Below, piece by piece: positions 8,249-17,111 of a stretch of 64,000 nt of DNA. How positions within the stretch are numbered: position 1 is the first letter of the stretch; each line of letters begins with the position of its first letter. A program made the translations under genes and the position numbers. Source of the DNA: an uncultured Microbacterium sp. (GTDB taxonomy: Bacteria; Actinomycetota; Actinomycetes; Actinomycetales; Microbacteriaceae); the NCBI RefSeq assembly GCF_945952435.1, contig NZ_CAMFHZ010000005.1:98364-162363 (forward strand), written 5' to 3'. Below the pieces are notes generated by a model. That model ran no database searches. It was not told where the DNA came from and saw only the letters and a program-made list of their open reading frames with translations.

Positions 8249-9103
8249 TCAGACCGCGGGCGCGAGGTCCCCCACGCGATCCCCGCCCGCGGGCAGCGCC
8301 CCGAACACCGCCTCGAAGAAGCCCGCCCGTGCCTTGGTCGACCGGTCGGCGGGCACACCGGACTCCCATGCCTCCAGCGCCTCCCGCATGAGGGAGAGCC
8401 CGGTCTTGCGCAGCTTGGAGACGTAGGCGTGGCTCACGGCGAGCTCCGCCGCGATGTCCTTGACCATGCGGTCCTCGAGGTAGATCCCCCGGATGATCTC
8501 GCGCATCGCCGCCGGCAACGCATCGACGATCTTCAGCAGCATCGCGCGGCTCTCGGCCTGCTCCACGGCGTGCTCCGGCAGGATCACGCTGTCCGTGAGA
8601 TCCGCGGCCTGGCGCCCGTCGTCGGCGTCGAAGTGCGCCTCGAAGCTCGTCGCGGTGCGGACCATCTGATCCAGCGCGAGCGCACGGTTCACGTTCTCCG
8701 CGTCCAGTCCCGTGTCCCGGACCAGTTCGACGGTGGTCGCGGGCCGCCCCGTGCGGGCCAGCACCGCCTCGGCCGCCGCACGCACGCGTTCGATCTTCAC
8801 CCGGCCGCGCTCCCCCGCGGGATCCGCCGCTCGCATCTCGTCGAGCATCGCCCAGGTGATCTGGGATCGTGCGTACGCTCCGAACGGGATCCCGCGCTCG
8901 GGCTCGTAGGCCATCGCCGCGCGCGCCAGCCCCAGTCGAGCCGCGGAGATCAGATCGTCGAGATCGACGTGCTCCGCGGTGCGCGCCTTCTCGACGGCCA
9001 GGAACGTCGCGAGCGGCATGTTCTCGCGCGCCAGCTGCTCCGGAGACAGACGCTGCTCGGAAAGCACGCCGGAATCAGGAGAAACGAGAGGAAGACTCGA
9101 CAA
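8249..9103 (-). CDS. FliA-like (sigma-28 group) RNA polymerase sigma factor
   Basis: A 284-residue sigma-70-family protein with region 2 (DLDDLISAARLGLARAAMAY, then AYARSQITWAMLDEMRAADP), a region 3-like part (TTVELVRDTGLDAENVNRAL) and region 4 with helix-turn-helix (DRMVKDIAAELAVSHAYVSK). A tail of about 44 residues of unknown role follows. It lies immediately upstream of flagellin, so it probably controls late flagellar genes. The TTG at 9103 is chosen because AAGGAG lies 5 bases upstream; the longer open frame would place the start before this ribosome-binding site. Confidence 0.88.
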   Translation of the reverse strand: MSSLPLVSPDSGVLSEQRLSPEQLARENMPLATFLAVEKARTAEHVDLDDLISAARLGLARAAMAYEPERGIPFGAYARSQITWAMLDEMRAADPAGERGRVKIERVRAAAEAVLARTGRPATTVELVRDTGLDAENVNRALALDQMVRTATSFEAHFDADDGRQAADLTDSVILPEHAVEQAESRAMLLKIVDALPAAMREIIRGIYLEDRMVKDIAAELAVSHAYVSKLRKTGLSLMREALEAWESGVPADRSTKARAGFFEAVFGALPAGGDRVGDLAPAV

Positions 9104-9235
9104 TGTGGCTCCTTGTAGGAAAGGACCGTATACGAGAGAAAATAGCACAATCCAGCCGAACCTGAACGATTTCTGTGAGGTGCGTTTTCTGCTCGTTCCC
9201 GAGCAGATCCGTATCCTCGACGTTCGTACGCACCC

Positions 9236-9251
9236 TCATCCCACGGGATGA
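9236..9251. promoter_or_regulatory. Palindromic operator candidate upstream of ABC exporter
   Basis: A perfect inverted repeat, TCATCCC-AC-GGGATGA, about 20 bases downstream of a candidate -10 box (TATCCT, 9212-9217, plus strand). This is the position expected for a repressor operator controlling the ABC exporter at 9319. No regulator gene lies next to it. The rest of the 215-base divergent region (9104-9318) holds only a small GCTCGTTCCCGAGC hairpin near 9191. Confidence 0.45.
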
Positions 9252-9318
9252 CGGACGCCCACGGATCTGGTCCTCAGGGACGACGCGCCCGGCATCCCTG
9301 CCCGCGCAGGCTGGACGT

Positions 9319-10014
9319 ATGAGCACTTCCGTCATCGAAGCCCACGGCCTGTTCAAGAGTTTCGGGGCGACCCAGGCCCTCGCCGGTGTCGACCTCCGTG
9401 TGCATCAGGGCGAGTCCGTCGCGATCATGGGGGCATCCGGATCCGGCAAGACGACCCTGCTGCACGTTCTGGCCGGGATCACCCGCCCTGATGCCGGGCG
9501 CGTGGTCTTCCGGCCCGCCGGAACCGCACCCATCGAGGTGACCGCTCTCCGGGAGGCCGAGCGGTCCCGCCTGCGCCGCGAGTCGTTCGGCTTCGTCTTC
9601 CAGCAGGGCCTGCTGCTGCCCGAGCTGACTGCCGTGGAGAACGTCGCGCTGGCCGCGATGATCACCGGCGTTCCCCGCGCCGCGGCGACCGCCCGGGCGG
9701 CGGAGAGGCTCGCCGCCCTCGGCCTGCAGGGAAGCGAGGAACGCCGGATCGGCGAGCTCTCCGGCGGCCAGGCGCAGCGCGTCGCGATCGCGCGATCGCA
9801 GATCACCGGCGCGGGGGTCGTGTTCGCGGACGAACCCACCGGCGCGCTCGACTCCCGCACGTCGGCGGAGGTCATCGACGCGCTGCTGTGGTCCACGACC
9901 GGGCAGGGGCGCACGCTGATCCTCGTCACGCACGACCCGCAGGTGGCCGCGCGGTGCGCGCGCACCGTCGCGGTGCGCGACGGGCTCGTGGTGGACCCGG
10001 CGGTGTCCGCATGA
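9319..10014 (+). CDS. ABC transporter ATP-binding protein (MacB/LolD type)
   Basis: A 231-residue ATPase of the exporter group that pairs with FtsX-like permeases. The Walker A motif is GASGSGKTT near residue 38, followed by a Q-loop (FVFQQGLLLPEL), signature LSGGQAQRVAIARS, Walker B VVFADEPTGALD and an H-loop (ILVTHD). The start at ATG 9319 removes a non-conserved upstream extension. The stop overlaps the permease ATG. The substrate is not evident; relatives export peptides, antibiotics or lipoproteins. Confidence 0.9.
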   Translation: MSTSVIEAHGLFKSFGATQALAGVDLRVHQGESVAIMGASGSGKTTLLHVLAGITRPDAGRVVFRPAGTAPIEVTALREAERSRLRRESFGFVFQQGLLLPELTAVENVALAAMITGVPRAAATARAAERLAALGLQGSEERRIGELSGGQAQRVAIARSQITGAGVVFADEPTGALDSRTSAEVIDALLWSTTGQGRTLILVTHDPQVAARCARTVAVRDGLVVDPAVSA

Positions 10015-11351
10015 ACCTGTCGACCATTCGCCTGCTGCTGCGTCCGGCGCCCGGCGCGCTCGGGGTCGTGCTGATCCCCGCTACCGCCTTCGCCCTCGTG
10101 TCGGCTCTCGTCCTGCTCGTGGTCGGCGGGGCGCAGGCCTTCTGGACGTGGACCGACGACCGCGCTCTGCTCTATCGACTCCTCGCCTCCGTGGCGCTCG
10201 TCCTCCTCGTGATGCCCCTCGGTGCGCTCGGCGGGGCTGCCGCGCGACTATCGGCGCGCCGCAGGGACGAGCGCCTCTCGACGCTGAGGCTGCTGGGGGT
10301 CACGCCGGTCGGCGTGGGCATGCTGGCGGTCGTCGAGTCGACCCTCATCGCCGCGGCGGGCGTGCTGGCCGGTGTGATCCTCGCCCTCGCCACCGCTCCC
10401 CTGGTCGGCCTCATCCCGTTCCGCGGCGCCCCGCTCGGCGCGGCGGCGCTGCTTCCCCCCGTCGGCGTCCTCGCGATCGCAGCGGGCACCGTGCTCCTCG
10501 CCGTCGTGAGCGCGGTGATCGGTCTGCGCAGGGTCGTGATCTCTCCTCTCGGCGTGCGGACCAGGGCCGCGGCGCGCTCGGTGCACGGTGTGAGGGCCGT
10601 CGTGGCGCTGCTCGCCGTGGCCGGGGCGTTCGCGCTGGGAAAGCTCGTGCCCCAGCTCGGCAGCGGCGTCGCCCTGGTCGCGGGGATCGTCGCGGTGTTC
10701 GCGGTCGGGCTGACCGTGCTGAACCTCGTCGGCCCCTGGGCGATGGCGGTCGGCGGCCGCGCCCGGCTACGACGGGCGAAGGACGCGGGCCGCCTGCTCG
10801 CGGCACGGATCGTCCTGGACGACCCCCGGGCGGCCTGGCGGCCGCTCAACGGCGTCGCGATGTCGAGCTTCATGGCCGTCTTCGCCGGCACGGGGGTGGC
10901 CCTGATGAACGCGATCGGATCCGACGCGACGGGCTCTCGCGAGGACGCGCTGCTCGTCGAGGACATGCGCACGGGCCTGGTCATCACCCTGATCGCCTCG
11001 TTCCTCATGGTGGCGTGCTCGGTGGCGGTGACCCAGGGGTCGGAGATCCTCGATCAGCGCCCGCTGCACCAAAGCCTGCACGCGCTCGGCGTGCCGGCCG
11101 ATACCGTCGATGCGGCACGGCGGCGTGCGGTCATGTCGCCGCTGCTGCTGACGGTGCTCGGATCGGCGGCGTGCGCCGGACTGCTGATCCTGCCGCTGCT
11201 GGGGATCGCGCTGATCGCGACCCCGGAATCGGTCGTCACGATCGCCCTCGTGCTGGCCGCCGGTGTCGGGCTGGTCTGGGCCGCGACGCGGATCACGCGT
11301 CCGCTGCTGCTCCGCGCCTTCACCGACGAAGCACGTCCAGGCCTACCATGA
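10011..11351 (+). CDS. FtsX-like ABC transporter permease
   Basis: A 446-residue membrane protein with two FtsX-type halves. The N-terminal helix pair flanks the first cytosolic segment (RRDERLSTLRLLGVTPVGVG), which resembles the FtsX coupling region. A second, weaker copy (QRPLHQSLHALGVPADTVD) is near residue 350. About eight to ten transmembrane stretches are visible, and there is no large extracytoplasmic MacB domain. Start and stop of the two genes overlap (ATGA), so ATPase and permease form one exporter. The substrate cannot be inferred. Confidence 0.85.
   Translation: MNLSTIRLLLRPAPGALGVVLIPATAFALVSALVLLVVGGAQAFWTWTDDRALLYRLLASVALVLLVMPLGALGGAAARLSARRRDERLSTLRLLGVTPVGVGMLAVVESTLIAAAGVLAGVILALATAPLVGLIPFRGAPLGAAALLPPVGVLAIAAGTVLLAVVSAVIGLRRVVISPLGVRTRAAARSVHGVRAVVALLAVAGAFALGKLVPQLGSGVALVAGIVAVFAVGLTVLNLVGPWAMAVGGRARLRRAKDAGRLLAARIVLDDPRAAWRPLNGVAMSSFMAVFAGTGVALMNAIGSDATGSREDALLVEDMRTGLVITLIASFLMVACSVAVTQGSEILDQRPLHQSLHALGVPADTVDAARRRAVMSPLLLTVLGSAACAGLLILPLLGIALIATPESVVTIALVLAAGVGLVWAATRITRPLLLRAFTDEARPGLP
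11344..11349 (+). promoter_or_regulatory. Candidate -10 box (TACCAT)
   Basis: The TANNNT hexamer lies across the permease stop codon. A start about seven bases later would give a leader of about 20 nt containing AGGAG (11369-11373) before the hypothetical gene. Confidence 0.4.
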
Positions 11352-11379
11352 GGGGAACCCGCCCGGACAGGAGCCCATG

Positions 11380-11841
11380 ATGACCGTCACCGTCGACTTC
11401 GTCCACGTCTCCACGGCCGGGCTGGAGGCCTCTCCCGTGGCCGAGGCGCTGGCGGGACTGCGCGCCAACGAGGCCCGCTACTACGCGAACAAGTACGACC
11501 ACACGTTCACGGTCGGAACGCCCGAGGAGGACCCGGAGACGCTGGCGTGGGTGACCCGTGTCCTCGACGAGGAGCGCGGCATCCGGATCGCGAGCCCTGC
11601 GCTCGAGGTCAGCGCCTTCGAGGTCGACGGCATCCGCATGGCCTACGTCTTCTACGCCTCCGGTCTGGCGGTCAACGTGATGTACACGCTCGCGGACGGG
11701 GGCAAGCGCGCCGTCGGCTTCAAACTCGCCCGGGGCATGGAGGTGCCGGAGGAGCTGTCCTCCTTCCGGTTCGCCCGCCAGCGTTCGAAGCTCGCGGGCG
11801 AGATCCGCGGGTCGTACTTCGTCATCAAGGGCGAGCACTGA
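11380..11841 (+). CDS. Hypothetical protein, 153 residues
   Basis: I do not recognise this protein. It is a soluble, charged alpha/beta protein without signal peptide or transmembrane helix. Notable stretches are TVTVDFVHVSTAGLEASPVA, LRANEARYYANKYDHTFTVG, an Asp/Glu-rich turn, and a basic C-terminus (FRFARQRSKLAGEIRGSYFV). The ATG at 11380 follows AGGAG by 6 bases; ATG at 11377 is 3 bases from it and less likely. It is the last plus-strand gene before the convergent mutM, and may be co-transcribed with the exporter or use its own -10 box. Confidence 0.65.
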   Translation: MTVTVDFVHVSTAGLEASPVAEALAGLRANEARYYANKYDHTFTVGTPEEDPETLAWVTRVLDEERGIRIASPALEVSAFEVDGIRMAYVFYASGLAVNVMYTLADGGKRAVGFKLARGMEVPEELSSFRFARQRSKLAGEIRGSYFVIKGEH

Positions 11842-11863
11842 TCCCTCCCCGACGCGATCCGCC

Positions 11864-12757
11864 TCAGCGTCGTCGCTGACAGCGTGCGCAGTAGTGGCTC
11901 GACCGGTTCATGAAGGCCTCGCGCACGATGGGTCTCCCGCAGCGCGCGCACGGCTGCCCGGTGCGACCGTAGGCGTTCAGCGAATGGGCGAAGTATCCCG
12001 CCTGCCCGTTGACGTTGACGTACTGCGCGTCGAAGCTCGTGCCGCCCTCCGCGAGCGCCTTCTCCAGCACGAGGCGGACCTCCGCGAGCAGGCGCCGCAC
12101 GGCGACGGTGGAGAGTGCCGAGGCGGGCGTCTCGGGATGGACGCGCGCGGCCCAGAGAGACTCGTCGGCGTAGATGTTGCCGATGCCGCTCACGAGCGTC
12201 TGGTCGAGGAGCACGCGCTTGATCGCGCTGGACCGGCCGCGCAGCGCGAGCCGGAAGGCGTCGTCGCGGAAGGCCGGATCCAGGGGATCGCGGGCGATGT
12301 GCGCGACCTGGGACGGGATCCGCGCATCGACGCTCCCCCAGCCGGCGGCGCGACCGTCGGCGGTCTCGACGAGATGATCGACCGCGAGCGAGCCGAAGGT
12401 GCGCTGATCCGCGAAGACCACGGCGAGCCGGTCGTGCACCGGGTGCTCCACGACGATCCGGATGCGCTCGTGGCGCTCCGCGTCGGCGTCCGGACGGCGC
12501 AGCAGAAGCTGACCCGACATGCCGAGATGACCCACCACGGCCGCGTCGGAGTCGGCCAAGGGCATCCAGAGGAACTTGCCTCGGCGCGCGACCCCGTGCA
12601 CGGCCGCGCCTTCCAGGCGCTCCGCGAAGTCCGCGGCGCCGAGAACATGCCGCGTGAGCGCGCGCTCGTCGTGCACGGCCACGGACACGATCCGAGCCCC
12701 GGTCAGGGCAGGTGCGAGCCCCGCACGGACGACCTCGACCTCAGGGAGTTCAGGCAT
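11864..12757 (-). CDS. mutM: MutM/Fpg, formamidopyrimidine-DNA glycosylase
   Basis: A 297-residue bifunctional glycosylase/AP lyase that removes 8-oxoguanine and formamidopyrimidines. The catalytic N-terminus MPELPEVEVVRAGL supplies Pro2 and Glu3. The helix-two-turn-helix has LVSGIGNIYADESLWAARVHP, and the C-terminal zinc finger carries CARCGRP and CARC. Length is normal. It lies 17 bases after rnc on the same strand, a common actinobacterial pairing. GAGGGAG precedes the ATG. Confidence 0.97.
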   Translation of the reverse strand: MPELPEVEVVRAGLAPALTGARIVSVAVHDERALTRHVLGAADFAERLEGAAVHGVARRGKFLWMPLADSDAAVVGHLGMSGQLLLRRPDADAERHERIRIVVEHPVHDRLAVVFADQRTFGSLAVDHLVETADGRAAGWGSVDARIPSQVAHIARDPLDPAFRDDAFRLALRGRSSAIKRVLLDQTLVSGIGNIYADESLWAARVHPETPASALSTVAVRRLLAEVRLVLEKALAEGGTSFDAQYVNVNGQAGYFAHSLNAYGRTGQPCARCGRPIVREAFMNRSSHYCARCQRRR

Positions 12758-12774
12758 GAAGGGCGCTCCCTCGA

Positions 12775-13467
12775 TCAGCCGCGATCGTTGAGGACGTTCC
12801 AGGCGGCGAGGGCCGCGGCCATCTCCGCCGTCTTCTTGCTCGTGCCCGTTCCCTCCGTCGAGAGCGCACCGACCGTGACCGTCGCCGTGAAACGACGGTC
12901 GTGATCCGGCCCCGTCGAGACGACGGCGTACTCGGGAGCGCTCAGCCCCCGGCGCGCGGCGATCTCCTGCAGTGCGGTCTTCGGATCCATCGCCGCGCCG
13001 TAGCGTTCGGGGTCGCCGAGAAGAGGCTCGATGAGCCGCAGCACGAGCGCGGTCGCGGCGTCGGGTCCTGCGGACAGGAACGTGGCGCCGAACACCGCCT
13101 CCATCGTGTCCGCGAGGATCGAGTCCTTGTCCCTGCCGCCGGTGCGCTCCTCCCCTTTGCCGAGGAGGATGTGGGCCCCGAGCCCGATGCCGCGCGCGAC
13201 CTCGGCGAGAGCCACGGTCGACACGACGCTGGCGCGTCGCTTGGCCAGGGATCCCTCGTCGAGATCCGGAAGCGTCGTGTAGAGCATCACCGTGACGGCC
13301 TGGCCGAGCACGGAGTCGCCCAGGAACTCGAGACGCTCGTTGTGCGGGATGCCGCCATTCTCGTACGCAAAGGACCGATGGGTCAGCGCACGCTGAAGCA
13401 GCTCGGGGTCGATGTCGACTCCGAGCTGCTCAGAAAGGGGGCTCGTCCCGTGCGGGACTGCTGCCAT
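12775..13467 (-). CDS. rnc: Ribonuclease III
   Basis: A 230-residue RNase III, which cleaves double-stranded rRNA precursors and structured mRNAs. The family signature NERLEFLGDSVLG is at about residues 43-55. The second acidic cluster (DTMEAVFGATFLSAG) follows, and the C-terminal dsRNA-binding domain ends with GTSKKTAEMAAALAAWNVL. ATG 13467 is used because the open frame further upstream overlaps rpmF and is not conserved-looking. It follows rpmF, a frequent arrangement. Confidence 0.95.
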   Translation of the reverse strand: MAAVPHGTSPLSEQLGVDIDPELLQRALTHRSFAYENGGIPHNERLEFLGDSVLGQAVTVMLYTTLPDLDEGSLAKRRASVVSTVALAEVARGIGLGAHILLGKGEERTGGRDKDSILADTMEAVFGATFLSAGPDAATALVLRLIEPLLGDPERYGAAMDPKTALQEIAARRGLSAPEYAVVSTGPDHDRRFTATVTVGALSTEGTGTSKKTAEMAAALAAWNVLNDRG

Positions 13468-13481
13468 GATCGACGGATCGA

Positions 13482-13691
13482 TCAGACGTCGGCGACCTTG
13501 CGGCCCTTGTACTCGAGGAACAGCTCGGTGCCCTGCGAGTCGGTGACGACCTTCGCCTGGTGAGGGCGGCTGTAGACGACCTTGCCGTTCTCGATGGTCT
13601 TGACAAGCGTGGGGGCCTCCGCCTTCCACTGCGCGCGACGCGAGCGGGTGTTGGAACGGGAGACCTTGCGCTTCGGGGGGTTACCGGCCAT
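13482..13691 (-). CDS. rpmF: Ribosomal protein bL32
   Basis: A 69-residue bL32 with the typical [20 protein letters not shown] start. The usual paired zinc cysteines are absent, so this is the zinc-independent (C-minus) form. AGAAGG lies upstream of the ATG. It sits between yceD and rnc, the classic neighbours of rpmF. Confidence 0.96.
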   Translation of the reverse strand: MAGNPPKRKVSRSNTRSRRAQWKAEAPTLVKTIENGKVVYSRPHQAKVVTDSQGTELFLEYKGRKVADV

Positions 13692-13723
13692 GGTTGCTTA
13701 CCTTCTGTGTTCTGCGCGCGCAG

Positions 13724-14257
13724 CTATTCCGCTGCGTGTGCTTGGTCTGTGATCTGCTGGAGCGCGGCCCATCGAGGATCGACGGGAGCGACCTGCTCTT
13801 TCCCGGCGCTTCCGGTCAGCCGTTCACCGGTCTCGGGGTCGAGACCAGGGCAATCCGGCTGACACACCGGTTGAAACGGGAGCGACAGTACGACCGCGTC
13901 CCTGACCAGAGTTTCAAGATCCACGTGGTCGTCTTGAACCTCGAAGTCGTTCGCTTCCTCTCCAGGATAGGCGAAAAGCTCCTGAAACTCGACTTCGACA
14001 GGCTCTTCGATCGGATTCAGGCAGCGTCCGCACTCTCCGCGGTACGTCGAATCGACCTCACCGGTGACGAGGATCCCCTCGTGCACCGACTCCAGGCGGA
14101 CGTCGAGATCGATCTCCTCGCCCTGTTCGACGGACACCAGGCCCTCGCCCCAGCGCTCCGTGAGCGGGATCGTGAGACGGTGCTCGCGCATCTCGCCGGG
14201 TCGCCGAACGATGTCGCGCACGGGCAGCACGAACGGTCCATTGCGTCGGGTCTTCAC
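13724..14257 (-). CDS. yceD: YceD family (DUF177) protein
   Basis: A 177-residue DUF177 protein, usually linked to rpmF and implicated in 23S rRNA accumulation in other organisms. Conserved parts include VTGEVDSTYRGECGRCLNPI and a second Cys pair in VCQPDCPGLDPETGERL, together a likely metal or structural site. It has a GTG start, placed 6 bases after the -10 box at 14264, so the mRNA is probably leaderless. Confidence 0.9.
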   Translation of the reverse strand: MKTRRNGPFVLPVRDIVRRPGEMREHRLTIPLTERWGEGLVSVEQGEEIDLDVRLESVHEGILVTGEVDSTYRGECGRCLNPIEEPVEVEFQELFAYPGEEANDFEVQDDHVDLETLVRDAVVLSLPFQPVCQPDCPGLDPETGERLTGSAGKEQVAPVDPRWAALQQITDQAHAAE

Positions 14258-14263
14258 CCGTCC

Positions 14264-14269
14264 AGTCTA
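14264..14269 (-). promoter_or_regulatory. -10 box (TAGACT) for yceD-rpmF-rnc-mutM, leaderless
   Basis: TAGACT on the minus strand ends 6 bases before the GTG of yceD, so transcription should begin at or next to the start codon. No -35 element is evident. Confidence 0.65.
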
Positions 14270-14298
14270 GCGAGGGGCGACCGGGAGAAGGCCGTGCG

Positions 14299-14796
14299 TC
14301 AGAGTCCGCGCGCGCCGGTGTCCAGGAAACGGGCGACCGCGGGCGGGACGAACGGCGTGACGTCCCCGCCCAGCGCCGCGACCTGGCGCACGAGCGAGCT
14401 GGACACGAGCGCGTGCGCCGGGTCGGGGAGCAGGAAGACGGTCTCGATGTCTGCGAGGTGCCGGTTGACGATCGCCATGGGCGACTCGTACGCCACGTCG
14501 ACCTGCGAACGGATGCCCTTCACGAGCACGCCGGCGTTCACGTCCCGCGCGTAGTCGACGAGCAGACCCATGCTCCACGATCCGACGATCACCTTGCCCG
14601 CCACCCCCGCCTCGGCGATGGACTCGTCCAGGAGCGTCAGCCGCTGCGCGACGGGCAGCATCGCCTGCTTGTCCGGATTGTGCACCACCAGGACGTGCAG
14701 CTCGTCGTACAACGCGGCGGCACGACGGATGACATCCAGGTGTCCGAGGGTGGGCGGGTCGAAGGAACCGGGGACGACGGCGATCCGGGCGCTCAT
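14299..14796 (-). CDS. coaD: CoaD, phosphopantetheine adenylyltransferase
   Basis: A 165-residue enzyme that adenylates 4'-phosphopantetheine to dephospho-CoA. The nucleotidyltransferase motif [13 protein letters not shown] is at residues 10-22, the substrate-binding segment [19 protein letters not shown] is central, and the C-terminal [15 protein letters not shown] is typical. It is expressed from its own leaderless promoter (-10 at 14803). Confidence 0.96.
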   Translation of the reverse strand: MSARIAVVPGSFDPPTLGHLDVIRRAAALYDELHVLVVHNPDKQAMLPVAQRLTLLDESIAEAGVAGKVIVGSWSMGLLVDYARDVNAGVLVKGIRSQVDVAYESPMAIVNRHLADIETVFLLPDPAHALVSSSLVRQVAALGGDVTPFVPPAVARFLDTGARGL

Positions 14797-14802
14797 GGCT
14801 CC

Positions 14803-14808
14803 AGCCTA
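14803..14808 (-). promoter_or_regulatory. -10 box (TAGGCT) for coaD, leaderless
   Basis: TAGGCT on the minus strand lies 6 bases before the coaD ATG, consistent with a transcript starting at the start codon. Confidence 0.65.
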
Positions 14809-14854
14809 TCCGTGCCACGCCGCGCGAATGCCGAGCGCATCCGGCCGCCCGCGC

Positions 14855-17035
14855 TCAGTTCTTGGCGAGGGCCGCACGATCCTCGACGGTGAGGCGGTGC
14901 GCGATCGCCTCGCGCAGACCCTCGTGGTCATGCAGCGACGGATCCTCGCCGACGATCTGCTCCGCGATCTCGCGTGCGCGGCCGATGAGATCGGCGTCCT
15001 TGATGACGCGCAGGAGCTTCAGCGAGCTCTTCGCGCCGGACTGGCGAGCACCGAGCACATCGCCCTCGCCGCGCAGGTCGAGGTCGACCTCCGCGAGCGC
15101 GAACCCGTCGAGCGTCGAGGCGACCGCATCCACCCTGTCGCGCGCCGGCGTGCCCTGCTCGGCCTCGGTGACGAGCAGGCACAGGCCCGGCACGCCGCCG
15201 CGACCGATGCGCCCGCGGAGCTGGTGCAGCTGCGACACGCCGAACCGATCGGCCTCGAGCACGATCATCGTCGAGGCATTGGGCACGTCCACGCCGACCT
15301 CGATCACCGTGGTCGCGACGAGCAGGTCGATCTCCCCACGCGAGAACGACTGCATGACCGCGTCCTTCTCGTCCGCGGCCATGCGCCCGTGCAGGCCTGC
15401 GATGCGGAGGGAGCCGAGCGTGGGGTGGGTGGCGAGCGCCGCGAGCAGCTGGACGACGCCCCAGCGCGGCCCTTTGGTCTCGCCCTCGGCCTCGTCCTCG
15501 AACCTCTCCTGGTCGGCTTCCGCCGTATCCTTCTCGGTGTCGATCGCCGCGCACACCGCGAAGACCTGGCGTCCCTGCGCGATCTCCTCGGCCGCGCGCT
15601 CCCAGACGCGCGAGAACCAGCCGGGATGGTCGGCGAGCGGGGCGACGAACGTCTCGATCCCCGCCCGACCCTTCGGCGTGCTGCGGATGACCGAGGTGTC
15701 CAGATCGCCGAACACCGTCATCGCGACCGTCCGCGGGATCGGGGTCGCGGTGAGCACGAGAGCGTGCGGACTCGTGCCCTTGGCGCGGAGCGCCTCGCGC
15801 TGCTCGACGCCGAAGCGGTGCTGCTCGTCGACCACGACGAGTCCGAGATCGGCGAACGTGGTCTTCTCGCCGAGCAGGGCATGCGTGCCGACGACGATGA
15901 GCGCCTGACCCGCGGCGACGCGCAGGGCCGCCTTGCGACGCTCGGGAGCGGACATCTGTCCGGTGAGCAGGGTCGGCATGACGAGCGGGGCGAGGTCGGG
16001 GCCGAGCATGCGCGTGATCGAGCGGAGATGCTGCGCGGCGAGCACCTCGGTGGGGGCGATGAGCGCTGCCTGTCCGCCGGATTCCGCGACCTGCAGCATC
16101 GCACGGAGGGCGACGAGGGTCTTTCCGGAGCCGACCTCGCCCTGCACGAGCCGATTCATGGGGGCGCCGGCGACGAGATCGGCCGCGATCGTCTCGCCGA
16201 CGGAGATCTGGTCCGCGGTCAACGAGAACGGCAGCGCCGCGTCGAAGCGCTCGAGCAGCCCGCCGGGCTTCGCCGGGCGCGCGGTGGCGTCGAGCATGCG
16301 CAGCGCGTGCCGCTGCTGGACGAGGGCGGTCTGCAGCGTCAGCGCTTCGTGCATGCGCAGGGTGCGGATCGCCGGGGCGATCTCGTCCTTCGTCTTCGGC
16401 CGGTGCACCTGTTCGAGGGCGGCCCCGGCGGGCAGCAGACCCTCCTCGCGTCGCACGGTCTCGGGCAACGGCTCTGGCACCGCGCCGAGGTCGTCCAGGA
16501 CGACGCCGATCATCTTCTCGATCTGCCAGGTGGTGAGCGCGGCCGTGGCGGGATAGATGGGCAGCGGGGTCGTGACCAGCGTGTCGGCCTGTGCCCGCGC
16601 CCGCACCTCGTCGTCGAACATCTCGTACTGCGGGTGCGCGAACTGCGTGACGCCGCGGTACTCGCCGACCTTGCCCGTGAACACGCCCCGGCGGCCGACG
16701 CGCAGCTCCTTCTCGCGCCATTCGAGCTGGCCGCGGTACTTCGCGAAGAACGTGAGCACCATGTGCCCCACGCCGTCGCCGATGTCCACGGTCATCATCG
16801 CCCCGCGCCGGTTCTTCATGTCCCGCACGTCGACCTTCATCACCTCGGCCACGATCGTCACCGTCTCGCCGTGCGGGAGTTCGATGATCGGCGTCAGCTC
16901 ACCGCGATTCGCGTACCGGCGCGGGTAGTGCGAGAGCAGATCCGTGACCGTCGTCATCCCGAAGGCTTTGTGCAGCGTCTTCGCATTCCCCTCGCCCACG
17001 GCGACGCTCAGCGGGGTGTCGAGGCGCAACGGCAT
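14855..17035 (-). CDS. recG: RecG, ATP-dependent DNA helicase
   Basis: A 726-residue RecG, which remodels stalled replication forks and branch-migrates Holliday junctions. The N-terminal wedge/OB region is followed by Walker A (QGEVGSGKTLVALRAM), a DEQH-type Walker B (VVVDEQHRFGVEQR), motif III (LVLTATPIPRTVAMT), and C-terminal helicase motifs including QLHQLRGRIGRGG. An ATG at 17035 is chosen since a -10 box ends 7 bases before it; the 22 residues upstream are basic and unlike the family. Confidence 0.96.
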   Translation of the reverse strand: MPLRLDTPLSVAVGEGNAKTLHKAFGMTTVTDLLSHYPRRYANRGELTPIIELPHGETVTIVAEVMKVDVRDMKNRRGAMMTVDIGDGVGHMVLTFFAKYRGQLEWREKELRVGRRGVFTGKVGEYRGVTQFAHPQYEMFDDEVRARAQADTLVTTPLPIYPATAALTTWQIEKMIGVVLDDLGAVPEPLPETVRREEGLLPAGAALEQVHRPKTKDEIAPAIRTLRMHEALTLQTALVQQRHALRMLDATARPAKPGGLLERFDAALPFSLTADQISVGETIAADLVAGAPMNRLVQGEVGSGKTLVALRAMLQVAESGGQAALIAPTEVLAAQHLRSITRMLGPDLAPLVMPTLLTGQMSAPERRKAALRVAAGQALIVVGTHALLGEKTTFADLGLVVVDEQHRFGVEQREALRAKGTSPHALVLTATPIPRTVAMTVFGDLDTSVIRSTPKGRAGIETFVAPLADHPGWFSRVWERAAEEIAQGRQVFAVCAAIDTEKDTAEADQERFEDEAEGETKGPRWGVVQLLAALATHPTLGSLRIAGLHGRMAADEKDAVMQSFSRGEIDLLVATTVIEVGVDVPNASTMIVLEADRFGVSQLHQLRGRIGRGGVPGLCLLVTEAEQGTPARDRVDAVASTLDGFALAEVDLDLRGEGDVLGARQSGAKSSLKLLRVIKDADLIGRAREIAEQIVGEDPSLHDHEGLREAIAHRLTVEDRAALAKN

Positions 17036-17042
17036 GGTTCCG

Positions 17043-17048
17043 AGTCTA
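17043..17048 (-). promoter_or_regulatory. -10 box (TAGACT) for recG, leaderless
   Basis: The minus-strand hexamer lies 7 bases before the recG ATG. It supports both the start choice and a leaderless transcript. Confidence 0.6.
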
Positions 17049-17111
17049 GGACGGACCACCGACGCGCTCCGTGGGCGGCGGACGGGACGCCGGCTCCGCA
17101 CCGAGGTCGGC

